A DNA stretch of 64,000 nucleotides, taken from Lepturacanthus savala. Lineage: Eukaryota > Chordata > Actinopteri > Scombriformes > Trichiuridae. The DNA is taken from assembly GCA_030544235.1 (NCBI GenBank), contig CM060484.1:14119031-14183030 (forward strand). Reading direction: 5' to 3'. The notes beneath the pieces are model-generated. The model was not told the origin of the DNA. It saw nothing but the letters and a program-made list of their open reading frames with translations, and did not search any database. The position numbers were made by a program, and so were the translations under genes. Below, in pieces: positions 1-9,752 of this stretch; position 1 is the first letter of the stretch; every line of letters starts with the position of its first letter.

Positions 1-934
1 GATTTATAGTTTCTGTAGCTACGCGGCAAAAAAAGAAAAAGAGGCCGCTATACATTTCTGTCTTTGCAGAATTGTTTCTTTCTTTCCCCCGCGCCCCAGT
101 GTTTGTTTTCCGTCAAGAAGAGGCCTCGGCTGCCTCCCCGTCCGCTCGCCTTTTCCTCAAAGACATGAGGTCATATCCTGCGCAGCCCTTTTCCTTTCCC
201 AGCTAACCCAAACAAGGCAGGAATGCCGAGAGCGAGGAGGCAGACTGAGGGCGCTCTGTTTCGGAGTTAATCTGCTAAGCTCCAAGAGAAATCTAAGATA
301 GCGTCTCGGGCGTAACACTTGTGTTAAAAAACTATTAACTAACTCAAAACAACGCACACCCAGGCCTTTTTTTTTCTTTCCTCCCACTCGCGCACTGCGC
401 CAAAAATGGGCCGTTTCTTCCCGTACGACAGCAGAACAGAGTTTGATTTAATGAAGCCGAGGTGCCAGGACTAAATTTAATTTCTGTCAGAGCCCCCCTG
501 ATGAAGGTTATACCTCCGGCCGATTCACCGGATGACTAATTGACCGGCTGAAGGGGCCGAGCCGTCTGTCTGTCGAGGCGAGGTGACTGGCTGCTGGTAT
601 AAGAATACAACTCGGCCTAAATTTAACCTGCAGTGGGAGGAAGCGCCTGTGTGACAGTCGGCCGTGCGCCAGGGCTCGCACCAGGTCATTCTATCCGCCC
701 GCCTGTGTGTGCCGCGTCGCTCTGTGTGTGTGTGTGTGTGTGCGAAAAGCGCGTGTGTGCGAGTGCGTACATGTCACCGCAGCCCGACGGGATCTGCTTA
801 CACACAGGCACTCCGGGTCAGTCCCCGATGGCACCAGCAGGCATGCCACCGACACACACACACACTCCATGAGAGCTTAGCACGAACAGGAGTCTCTAAC
901 ACGCATCAAATACATGGTAAACACACGTATGTGT

Positions 935-978
<44 letters not shown>
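935..978. repeat. (CA)22 microsatellite
   Basis: An uninterrupted CA dinucleotide run of about 44 bp, preceded by related CA/CG-rich sequence. Confidence 0.97.
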
Positions 979-982
<4 letters not shown>

Positions 983-3900
983 GCCGGGTGTTGATGCTCC
1001 ACGCTTTTTTTTTTTTCCACCGGCCCGAAAGAAGCGTCACTATCATCGTCACATTATCAAGCACAAACAATAACAGACAAGCAGTCGGCTTCACGTTTAC
1101 TTATTCTTTGATCAGATATGGCTGAATTTATTTAAAAAAAAAAAACTATTTGAGAATATTGTTGTTAGAGCAACATTCTTGCACACGCATCCAAACTCTG
1201 CGCCACAGCCCAGACCGATCCGTCTCGCCGAGGCCTTATAGTTGGGTATTTGAAACAAAAACAGAACTTTTTCCAGGCCTTTGTGGTCACTTGGCTGCGT
1301 CTGTGCCACCTGAGCCGCTCATAAACGGAACTGAATATCTATTCTCTAAAAGGTTCCAGCAGCCGCTTAACCCTGAACCCAATCTCTATTTCCAAATCTC
1401 AACCACCACGGTTCCCCGGGTCAAACTTAAAACTGCCAGAGCTAAGCTCTCGCCCTGGCTCAAACCAAGATCAGCACCCCGACACCCAGCTCCAGGCCTC
1501 CAGCCATCGATTCCCCCCCCACCACCACTACCACCACACACACATATACATACACACACCCCGCCCACCCGCCTCTCCTCTGCTCTCTGCTCTGTTCCAG
1601 GCTGATGATGTGAGCCAGCGAGAGGAGCTTTGGAGCTGGTAGCCTGGCAGGCAGCCTAGTTTGCATTTGTGCTTGTCGCTGTCGCAGCTCGCTTAACTCC
1701 TTCCAGCCTGGATGGTCTCAGCTCTGAGATGAATAAACAAGGGAAGTTAAAAAAAAAAGGGAAGGAAGAAGAGCGAGGACGTTATCTTTAACATCATCGG
1801 CTCTGTCTGATCTTGCGTTTTCAGATTCTTTCGGGGGGGAGGGGGCTAATTTTCAAGCTTCCCCTCCCAGGATAGAAACCCCACAGCAGGGCCGCTGCTG
1901 CAGCTGCTTCACCCGTCCCGGCGATCTCTTTAAAAGTCGACAAGCACTTAATTATTCTACTACAATGCAACAAGGAAAAAGAAGTAATGTACAACTGCTG
2001 ACTTGAAGTCTTCGCCACCCTCCTCTCTTTTTCCTCCTTTCCTCTCTGTAAATATGTCTGGAGAAGAACATAAAAAGGGCAGAGTGAGTGAATTAGAAGG
2101 TCAGCAGCAGGCCTCTGGGAGAGCCATGTTTCTTTTGTCAGGGCCCCAGAGGGGAAGGGAGGGAGGGAGGGAGAGAGTGTGAGAGGGGGGAGAAAAAAAA
2201 GAGAGGAATGGAGCAGCTTTTTCTTTTTTTCTTCCTTTCTTGGCTTGCATGGGGAAAATCATGAGGGCAGAGCGCTCTGGCCATCCCGCCCCGGCCTTTT
2301 CTACCTCGCTCTCGCTCTCTCTCTCTCTCGCTGAGGAGGCCCATTCACCCCGAGCGCTGGCCACCGCTGCCATGTCATCCACGGCAGGAAGAAAAACAGG
2401 GGAGGTGGAGGAGGAGGGGTGGAGTGCACGCCTTTTTACTGAGGGAGGGAAAGGAGTAAGGGAGGGAGCATGGGGGCGCCTGTTAAGACTCCGGTTCTTG
2501 GGTTTCACAGTTTGAACTGGGACTAAAATGTGTCTTTAGTTAATGCACACAGGGAGGACTTGGAGAGGAGGAGAGGCCGATTTTTTGGTTCCTCTCTTCT
2601 TGTAAGCACCGCTGCTCCAATCTCCTCCCCCATCTAAGGACACACACACATATGCAGGCAGGCGGGCTAACCCCCCTACCACCAAACAAAGGGGGGGGAA
2701 TGGGCAGCGAACACCAACTGACATAAAACAGGCTTTAAAGGCCCAGTAATGAGAACCATCTGAGGCAAAGGAAAGCAGAGAACAGCACAGAGAAATCTCA
2801 GGCAGTGGAGAGTGCTCTCTCTCTCTCTCTCTCCGTCTCTCTCTCTCTCGTGAAAACCATCTAATTCTGTAGCCTGTGGACAGGGCGCTCGGTTAAAGGA
2901 AGGCAGCGCTGCCAAAGGGGATTATGGGAGAAAAGCTGAGGAAGCCTGAAACACGTCCTGCATGAGAGGTAGAAGAAAGAAAGGCGCCTGTGTCTCGCTC
3001 TTATCCACACACAGAGGACCCAGAGGAGAGTTGACTCGTCTACAAAGGCGTCCCCTGTACGCACAAACACACCCAAACAAACACTCGCGTGTCAGTTGAA
3101 GCCTCCTTTTTCTGGTTTTTTTTTTCCCTCCCCCCCCCTCCCCGCACGCACAGAGCATATTCTTCTCCAAACAACGGTTCGGCGGTGTTTGTCTTCCATT
3201 ACAACATAACACGGAAAGGGATGAGAGAGGAAGAGCAGAAGAGAGGAGCCTTGTTCAAAGAGCCAGGAGGGAGGAATTTATGTGAATGTGGGAGAAATAC
3301 ACCATCCTCCTTCACTGGCTTTCTTTTTTATTACAGAGGGGGGGAAAGCGCCCCCCACCCCTCCACCAACAATCACCACCTTATCACCAGTACGGAGGGG
3401 AGATAAGTGTGTGCGTGTGTGTTGGGAGGGATGAAGAAAAGAAAACAGAAAAGGGTACGAATATGACTGGAAAAGTGTGGGAATGGAAGAAAAAAAAAAG
3501 ACAAACGGGGAATGTTATTGGTGGGGAAGTTTACCTGAAAGCCCCACAGGGGCTGAGTATGTCGTTCCCCCAGTTTCACTGGATGAAGGTCCAGAGTCTG
3601 GAGAATCTAATGGAGACGGAGAGAGAGAGAGAGAGACTTTGAATTAGTACTCTGTGTGTGTGTGTTCAAGTGTGTTTGTGTGTGTGAGGGGAGAAGGCAA
3701 AGCAGCAGCTGCGAGGCCGTCAATCACTCCGGTGAAATCAATGCCTAATGAAGACGCTGACGACGAAGCTCACACACACACAGAAACAGACACAGACACA
3801 CACACACAGAAGACTTACAGAGGAGAGTTTCTTACACCCCTGATAATCCCCCATAATCCACTGCTTCAGGAGGAAGGTTAGCCCCGTGTCTCCCTGTGTA

Positions 3901-4304
3901 GACCAACTACTGATCTGGAAAGAGCCGTATTCTTCTCGTTAATGACCGATGCGCGGGGTCCTCCCCCCCCCCGTCGCCGCCCAATAACCAAACGCAGATC
4001 AAATACTAAACACGATATTAAACAGTTTCACACCCCTTGTTAATGCTGGAAAAAAGATCTTAATCTGATGCTTGCGTGCTAAATTGGAAAAAGCTGAGCC
4101 TTCGAAACGGCAAAGGGTGCATCTGTGATGTTTCAACCTATGTGACATACCCTCCAGTCAAAAAAAGAGACAGGCTGCATTTTATGAATGCCAAGGAAGG
4201 ATAAATAAATTGTCTTTGCATTGGGATATTTAACCTCCCTTTACCCCCCATCAGGACTTGTAATGTTGAATAGTTTCAACGTGACATGCTCCATTCAGGA
4301 GCAT

Positions 4305-4337
4305 TGCTGCTGCTGCTGCTGCCGCCGCCGCCGTCGC
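4305..4337. repeat. Compound trinucleotide repeat (TGC)5(GCC)4
   Basis: A TGC run passes directly into a GCC run within smad7 intron 2. It is not in a recognised coding exon. Confidence 0.9.
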
Positions 4338-5253
4338 CTCGGTATTCACTAATGATACATTCCTTTCTCTGCATGTCAACGCCGGGTTGCACCTACCATC
4401 CATTCAGCCAGAGAGTTTGCTGTCAATGGTGGTTCACCCTGCTCTAGACTGAACACATATTTCTGTCACATATCCTCCCAAGGTGATTTAAAAAAGACGA
4501 TCTAACTACAGTGGATGCTGATTATTAATACAGCGGGGGGTGTTCCGGGAGGAGCGAGCAGGCCTCCACTTTGACCGGGCTTCCAGTTGCTGTGAGGCAA
4601 TAAAAAAAAAGAAGCAGCGACTGACCGTTGTTTGGTTGTTGTTGTTTTTTCGCCGTGGCCCCTACTGACACCCTGCCCCGTTCCGGACGCGGCCCGTGCC
4701 CCTGCGGTCGGCAGCTAACGAGATGCACGGGCACGGCCCCGGCGTTTTTTTTACCCCGTGCTTTCATTGGCCGCCAGCGGCCTTGCCCTGGTCTCCTGGG
4801 CAACAGTTCACAGCTGACCACATTGCTGAAGGGGCATCAGAGAGAAAGAGCTAAACAGTGCGGTGATTTATATTCCCCAGAGCTGAAACAAGGTAGCTTT
4901 TTTACGCCGGGGCTGCTTTCATATTGACCGCCGCCGCAGCAGACAGGGACCCCGACACATACAACCCAACTTCCCGCTCGCTCGGACTCGTAAAACCATC
5001 ATCGTAAAACGCTCTTAGGCTTCATGCAGATTTTTTTTTTCCTTTTACAACAGCATCTGATTGCCTTCTGAGAGTTAACTGTGCATATTTTCTGAACGTC
5101 ATTATGATTTAACGCAGCCTAATGTGAAGCAAATACAGGGGTATTATAGAAAATTGGAATAGCCTGCAGTAATAAGAAGGAGTCAATGATTGACAGCCTC
5201 CCTGAGGCACTGGGGAAAAACCCCTGACTTTCTGCATGATAAGCTCATCTGTC

Positions 5254-5256
<3 letters not shown>

Positions 5257-5284
<28 letters not shown>
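5257..5284. repeat. (TG)14 microsatellite
   Basis: Uninterrupted TG dinucleotide run in smad7 intron 2. Confidence 0.97.
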
Positions 5285-7004
5285 GCCCCTCCAGCTTGCT
5301 CCATTGTCCCATTAATGTATGTTGTCTTTCACTCTCCTTCCTCAATACAGACAGAGTCTCTTTTGAATGACTGCAATTACCGCACTCACTAAATTCTACC
5401 AAATGAGGAAATAGTCCCGCCACACTATTTGAGCGTGATTCGGAAACTGCTGCACTTTTTTTTCTCCTCCATTTAAATACTGGAAAAAAAAGTATAAGAA
5501 GTACTCGGAGAGGAACAAGCAACCCGGTGATAGTTATTCCTCTTCTTGGTCCGTTTTCAACGTTTAATTCCCGCACCGGTCCCACTAATTCAAGTTTCGT
5601 GGGTTTTTTTCTCCCCAGTTTACTCCGAAAAGGCGGAAACAGAGAGGTGACACGAGTTCTCGTTTCCTTTGTCTGCATTCCAGCTCGCATTTCCTATTTA
5701 CCTTCTTCTTTCCTCATATCACTGGAATTTCTCCAACTCACACGTGAAAAATGGCTGATTTGGGGAAAAAAAAAAAGGCAAGGCCGGAGGGAGGGGGGGA
5801 TGTCGCTGTCTGCCGTTGAACCTTTGAATTTGTTTTTGATTCAGTTCTGCTTGTGCCATGGACACTTTGAAAAAAAAAAGAAGAAGACGACTTTTCAGGT
5901 GAACCAACATGGCCAAAGCTGGGTCAATAAAGGTAACACAGACAGATAAAGGCAGCATAGCAGGGCTTTGAAGAACCACAGCTGCAGCTGCAACGACTTC
6001 CTATTGTTTCCACTCACTGAAAGCCACTTTCTCCTTCTCCTGACTAACTGGCCAACTGGTCATTGTTTAACTCCTGGGCCTTTTCCTGCACTGACAGACG
6101 GCGAGGGACAGCGGCGAAGGGCCCCCGGCTCACCCCTGTTCATTTATATCTTTGTCACCTCCTAAGTAACACCCGGGGAAGTCAAAGGGCGCCTTATCTT
6201 CTCCCTCTCTCTTCCAGCCCGGTCTCGCACTATTCTGGTTACAGCCTGAAATTCAACACACTACAAAAAAACTAACAGGCGATGACATAACCCGATGCCA
6301 CTTTGCCTGGCGCCGGGGGAATAGGATGACAACCGCAGCGCGGCAGCAGCGGCGGCGGCGTGTGGACTCCGGCACAGGTGGAGAAGGGGAGGAAGCAATT
6401 AAGACCTGAGGGGAGCTTTTTATGTTTTTCTCCTTTCATTAGAATACCGAAAGACAAACAAAGATCAAAACACATAGAGGGATGCGGCACACACAAACGA
6501 GCAGCCCATATTTAATGTGTCGATTAATTCCACTGATAAAAGCCGGCTGGCTCCACAGTCTGTTTTGCTCTGTGCTGCGATTTGCGATAGATAGATGGAC
6601 ACACATACACACAAACAAACAACTGCCTCTCAGTCACACACACACACACACACTATGCTCCCTGGTGACTTGCCAGTCGGTCTATAGTTGGTATCTCAAC
6701 TTTGTGCTGCTTTGCCCTGGCTGCCAGCCATGCTAGAACTGCCCAGCCAGCCAGGCATGCCACTCCACTGCTATCATAAATCACAACATAACATGGAGCC
6801 GTTTCCTACACACACACACACATATATACAAGTGCTGCAGAGGTTGTGTGTAAGACTGTATGCATATGTAGAAAATGCCTGCAGACAACATATAAACGGG
6901 AATACGTGACCTTTCAGACATGTGTGTTTTGCAAAAAAAAAAAAAAAAAAGGAAAAAAAAAACAATATATATTGACATATTACTCATAAATATTTCAAGC
7001 TCAC

Positions 7005-7058
7005 CTGGTGGTTTAAGATAGTCCATGGGATAGCGCGAATATGGAGGAGGAGGAGACT
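7005..7058 (-). CDS. smad7: smad7 coding exon 2 (PPXY motif)
   Basis: This 54 nt exon, flanked by an AG acceptor and a GT donor, completes the split glutamate codon left by exon 1 (G|AG). It encodes residues 156-173, reading ESPPPPYSRYPMDYLKPP. PPPPY is the PY motif, which in Smad7 binds the WW domains of the Smurf E3 ubiquitin ligases and so directs receptor turnover. The short spacer matches the Smad7 linker rather than Smad6, which has a different sequence after SPPPPYSR. The exon starts and ends in the same phase, so skipping it would keep the frame but remove the PY motif. The next exon, which should begin the MH2 domain, is not in the window. Confidence 0.95.
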
Positions 7059-8047
7059 CTGCGTGGGGGGAGAGAGAAAGAGAGAGAGAGAGAGAATAAA
7101 GAGACGGGGCATGAGAAAAAAAAACACATACACCATAAAAAAAAAAAAAAACGAGGGGAAGATCTCAACTTTATGATAAGAGCTGTCATTCTTCAGAGTA
7201 GAAGAAAAAAAGGGGGGGTTTGTGTGTGTGAGCTCAGCCTGGAGAAAGCAGCAGCAGCAGCAGCGAGGCCGGCCGGGCGGCTATTGCCTTTCATTGGCAG
7301 GCAGATAAACAGGGGGCCGCCTGGCGCCAGGAGGGCCACTATCAGCGTCTAGGACAAACTGAGATACGGGCCTCTTTTGGCCCGGGACGCCAAGTTGAGC
7401 ACACACACACATGCGCGCGCGCGCACGCACGCACGCAAACACACACACAGGCAGGCAGGCCCTGGAAACTTCACCGTGGAAAGACTGTAAAGCCCTGGCT
7501 GAGTGTGGCTGAGTCGCTTTGCACTTTGGAAAATGCCAATTGTGAAACGTTAAAACGCCAGATAGGTTGTTAGGTTTGTTTGAAAAGAAAAAAAGGCTCT
7601 TTTTTTTTAATTTGTTGTTGAGGGAGTCGATCATATCCAGATTTATGATAGCAGAGTGATTTAAAAAAGTTGGGATAATTAGACTAATTGATGAATCTCT
7701 ATTAAGTAATCTTTTTTTTTAAAAAGGAGAAAAAACATAGTTATTGTAGAAAAACAAATATACTAAAAAAATAATAAAGTATGATGTCAACAATCCTCAT
7801 GGTCAGGTTTGACCTCACGGAAACTCCGAGACAACTGGGCCAATTGGAGGTGATGTCAATTTGAATTAGGCTAATTAGCCCCTTAAAGAGTCTGGAAATT
7901 CTTTGACATAATGACACTGTTTTTTTTTTTTAAATGTGGACAAAATGAGGCCAGGATCACCAGAGAATTCGATGCAATTTAGGGAGGGGGGGTACTTTTG
8001 TTTTGTGAATAAGAAGAAGAAGAGGTTATTAGAATAATCCAGCTCAC
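7059..8047 (-). other. smad7: smad7 intron 1
   Basis: A 989 bp GT-AG intron between coding exons 1 and 2; the donor is GTGAGC and the acceptor CGCAG. It contains a GA microsatellite near the acceptor (about 7071-7097), a (CAG)n tract at about 7249-7264, a GC-rich block with candidate GATA, SMAD and GC-box sites at 7260-7355, a mixed CA/CG run at about 7400-7450, and an AT-rich remainder. Confidence 0.9.
7303..7350. promoter_or_regulatory. smad7: Candidate GATA/GC-box/SMAD site cluster in smad7 intron 1
   Basis: Within 48 bp there are a GATA site (AGATAA, 7303-7308), a palindromic GGCGCC (7323-7328) of the kind bound by BMP-type SMADs, an inverted GATA core (CTATCA, 7339-7344) and a SMAD half site GTCT (7347-7350). 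Mouse Smad7 is reported to use GATA- and Smad1-dependent enhancers for BMP responses. The motif cluster is seen directly; enhancer function and orthology are inference. Confidence 0.35.
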
Positions 8048-8513
8048 CAAGTTCACAGAGCCTGCTCATGTGGTGCGGGTTGCAGCAAATGAGCTCTGGG
8101 TTGATTTTCCCGTAGGATTCACAGCAAGACAGCCTCTTCAGCTCCGAGGAATGCCTGAGGTCCGGCCACCTGAACACTTTGTAGAGCAGCATGGGGAGAG
8201 AGTAAGACTGTTGACCCACTTTCGCGTCCACTTTGCTGGGCAGGAGCAGGCAGGGGCTTCGGGCTCCCCCCTTGGACTCCACCGCCTGCAGCAGCACCTC
8301 TAATTGTTTCTCTTTGATTTTTTTCAGTATGGAGTGGGTCAACGCCTTCAATTCGGCCTCCGACCCGGCGTTGGACTTGGCCACCTTTGTCGCTTTGCCC
8401 ATGCAGCAGCCACCGGAGCCATGCGTCCCTCTATCCGCCTCCCCGTCGCCCTCCGCGGGCGCACGGCTCCTCCAGAGTCGCCGGACGAGCCCCGATCGTT
8501 TGGTCCTAAACAT
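8048..8513 (-). CDS. smad7: smad7 coding exon 1 (inhibitory SMAD, N-terminal part)
   Basis: This exon encodes the first 155 residues of Smad7, the inhibitory SMAD that blocks TGF-beta/BMP signalling by occupying type I receptors and recruiting ubiquitin ligases. The ATG at 8513-8511 begins MFRTKRSGLVRRLWRSRAP, the near-invariant Smad7 amino terminus, so I chose this start. Residues about 54-155 form the diverged MH1-like region: LKALTHSILKK, LLQAVES, then KVFRWPDLRHSSELKRL, CCESYGKINPEL and CCNPHH. The last segments match Smad7 rather than Smad6. The N-terminal linker is shorter than in mammals because the glycine-rich stretch is missing. The exon ends in phase 1 at a GTGAGC donor after LCEL, joining cleanly to exon 2. 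Apparent coding sequence 5' of the ATG is in frame but opens with TTG, so I do not include it. The dym gene upstream on the same strand supports orthology. Confidence 0.97.
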
Positions 8514-8665
8514 GCGGGACGAAAAGAGGGTTCCCCGGCTAAAAAACGAGCATGGTGTCCGCAAATCATGAAGATTCCGGGGTCCGAGTCCAGGCAGTGA
8601 CAAGCAGCCTGAGAAAAGACGGTGGAAAAACCGGGAGCCGGAGAAGCAGAGGAAATCTGTAGCAT
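8348..8665 (-). other. Upstream ORF overlapping the smad7 start codon
   Basis: A 105-codon frame opens with ATG at 8665-8663, has a further in-frame ATG at 8569-8567, and runs past the smad7 ATG (8513) in a different frame before stopping at 8350-8348. It overlaps smad7 coding sequence by 166 nt. A second upstream ATG at 8553-8551 opens a four-codon uORF that closes before the smad7 start. The peptide has no recognisable domain and its 3' half is a shadow of smad7 codons. Its relevance is as a possible translational brake, and only if the mRNA 5' end lies upstream of these ATGs. Confidence 0.4.
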
Positions 8666-9597
8666 ACGCCAGTCTCTGTCGCCTTCTCCCGCAGACTCGA
8701 TCAGCGAAAAAGCGGCGGAGGTTTCGCGGCTCAGTCAGCTGTCCCCCCGCGCCGGGGAGAAATAACCATCACCTCCGCGCGTTTTTAAAACACTCGCCTA
8801 GAACGATGAATCCAGCATCTTTTTACGCATCTATATCTGTGCTCCAACGCAGCAGCAGCAGCATGTAGCCTCGGCGTGTTGTTCACTTGGAAGATGTGCA
8901 GCCTGAGCTCGCTGAGAACTGACCCCTATAAAAAAAAACGGTGATTTTCAGCTCATAAACATAGTCAAAACCATATTTTTTACGCATTCGCCGTGGCACA
9001 AGTTAAACAAACCGGGGCCTAATTGAGCCGAAACGCGATCACAGTTATCCCATGAAAAAAAAAACCCGAAGCTCGCCTCCGTGTCTCCAAGAGAATTAAT
9101 CCACAAAATCCTTGATCCGTCTGCACAGAGCACAGGGCTCCGGTCTCCAGTAAAGCTCGCGGAGGTGCTTTTTTAGATTTTCTTTTTATCCGTTATCGTC
9201 TAAAATACGCCGCTCGTCTTGCAGAGGATGATGTCTGCTGGCAGCGATGAAAACCCCGAGACTGAATCTCCCGACCAGAGTTGAGTTAAAAGCCGGAGGA
9301 GGAAAGAAGGAGAGAGGGGAAAAAAAAAAACAGCGAGAGACACCCTCGGGTTTACGTCCACGCACCGAGAGCCTCGTCACCGTATTTTAGCAGCCGAGGA
9401 TCCCTCCGAATAAAATAATCCAAAGCCCGTGTCGCACACGCGAAGTTTCCGTGTCTTGAGCGTGGAAGAAGGGGGGAAAAACGCGAGCCGATGAGTGATC
9501 TCGAGGGGGGTAAGAGGCTCTGTGTCTGTAAATGAGGCGGATGGTTTTGGTGCCCTTGCTCCGTCTCCAGTCTCCAGTGCGCATTGACGCGCCCGGT

Positions 9598-9614
9598 CAC
9601 GTGTGTGTCTAGAC
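9598..9614. promoter_or_regulatory. smad7: Palindromic SMAD-binding element beside an E-box
   Basis: GTCTAGAC at 9607-9614 is the perfect palindromic SMAD3/4 binding element, and CACGTG at 9598-9603 is an E-box three bases away. The mammalian Smad7 promoter carries the same palindrome, which drives its rapid autoregulatory induction by TGF-beta, activin and BMP; TFE3-type E-box factors are reported to cooperate with it. The site lies about 1.1 kb upstream of the smad7 ATG. The motifs are read directly; function in this fish is inferred from the conserved gene and position. Confidence 0.75.
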
Positions 9615-9675
9615 ACCCTGTCGCTTAAAAGAAATGTGATTGTGTTTGTGCAAACAACAGAGCAAGTAGAACCCA

Positions 9676-9719
9676 GCGCGCGCGCGCGCGGAGGGGGGCG
9701 CGTGCGCTCGCCCTTGCGT

Positions 9720-9751
<32 letters not shown>

Positions 9752-9752
9752 A
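9676..9752. repeat. Alternating (GC)n / (CA)n purine-pyrimidine tract
   Basis: A (GC)8 run at 9676-9691, a G-rich spacer, then a TGCGCGCGCG block that passes into a CA run ending at 9752. Such alternating tracts favour left-handed Z-DNA. It sits in the smad7 5' flank, 62-138 bp upstream of the SMAD element. Confidence 0.85.

Larger units (their letters stand above)
1..7004 (-). other. smad7: smad7 intron 2 (partial; continues left of window)
   Basis: This 7.0 kb stretch lies 3' of the smad7 exon 2 donor site (GTGAGC, read on the minus strand from 7004). I searched the minus strand for the conserved MH2 start (the region around WCVVAYWEEKTRVGRLY in mammals) and found nothing, so the remaining smad7 exons should lie left of position 1. 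A small intervening exon could have been missed. The intron is rich in microsatellites and purine or pyrimidine tracts: (TG)n 721-741, (CA)n 935-978, CT or GA tracts near 2310-2331, 2814-2850 and 3621-3637, (TGC)5(GCC)4 at 4305-4337 and (TG)n 5257-5284. There is a CpG-rich patch at about 4,650-4,750. Long open frames here, such as one of 193 codons at 5109-5690, show no recognisable domain. Confidence 0.75.
7005..8513 (-). other. smad7: smad7 gene body within window (5' partial gene)
   Basis: Two coding exons, joined across a 989 bp intron, give 173 residues covering the N-terminal MH1-like region and the PY motif. The MH2 domain, which binds activated receptors, lies outside the window to the left. 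Mammalian Smad7 is 426 residues, so somewhat under half of the protein is visible. The gene is transcribed leftward, in the same direction as dym. Confidence 0.95.

Noticed and set aside
5109..5690. 193-codon open frame on the minus strand in smad7 intron 2
   Set aside because: It runs through a CA/TG microsatellite and has no domain, no splice support and mixed composition; best read as chance.
1..7004. smad7 MH2-domain exons
   Set aside because: No stretch matching the highly conserved MH2 start or the C-terminal region was found on the minus strand, so these exons are taken to be outside the window.
7323..7350. Canonical BMP response element GGCGCC-N5-GTCT in smad7 intron 1
   Set aside because: GGCGCC and GTCT are both present but about 18 bases apart, too far for the canonical element; kept only as a looser site cluster.
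8514..8603. In-frame extension of the smad7 reading frame 30 codons upstream of MFRTKRSG
   Set aside because: It opens with TTG, not ATG, and MFRTKRS is the conserved Smad7 start, so the extension is 5' UTR that happens to lack a stop.
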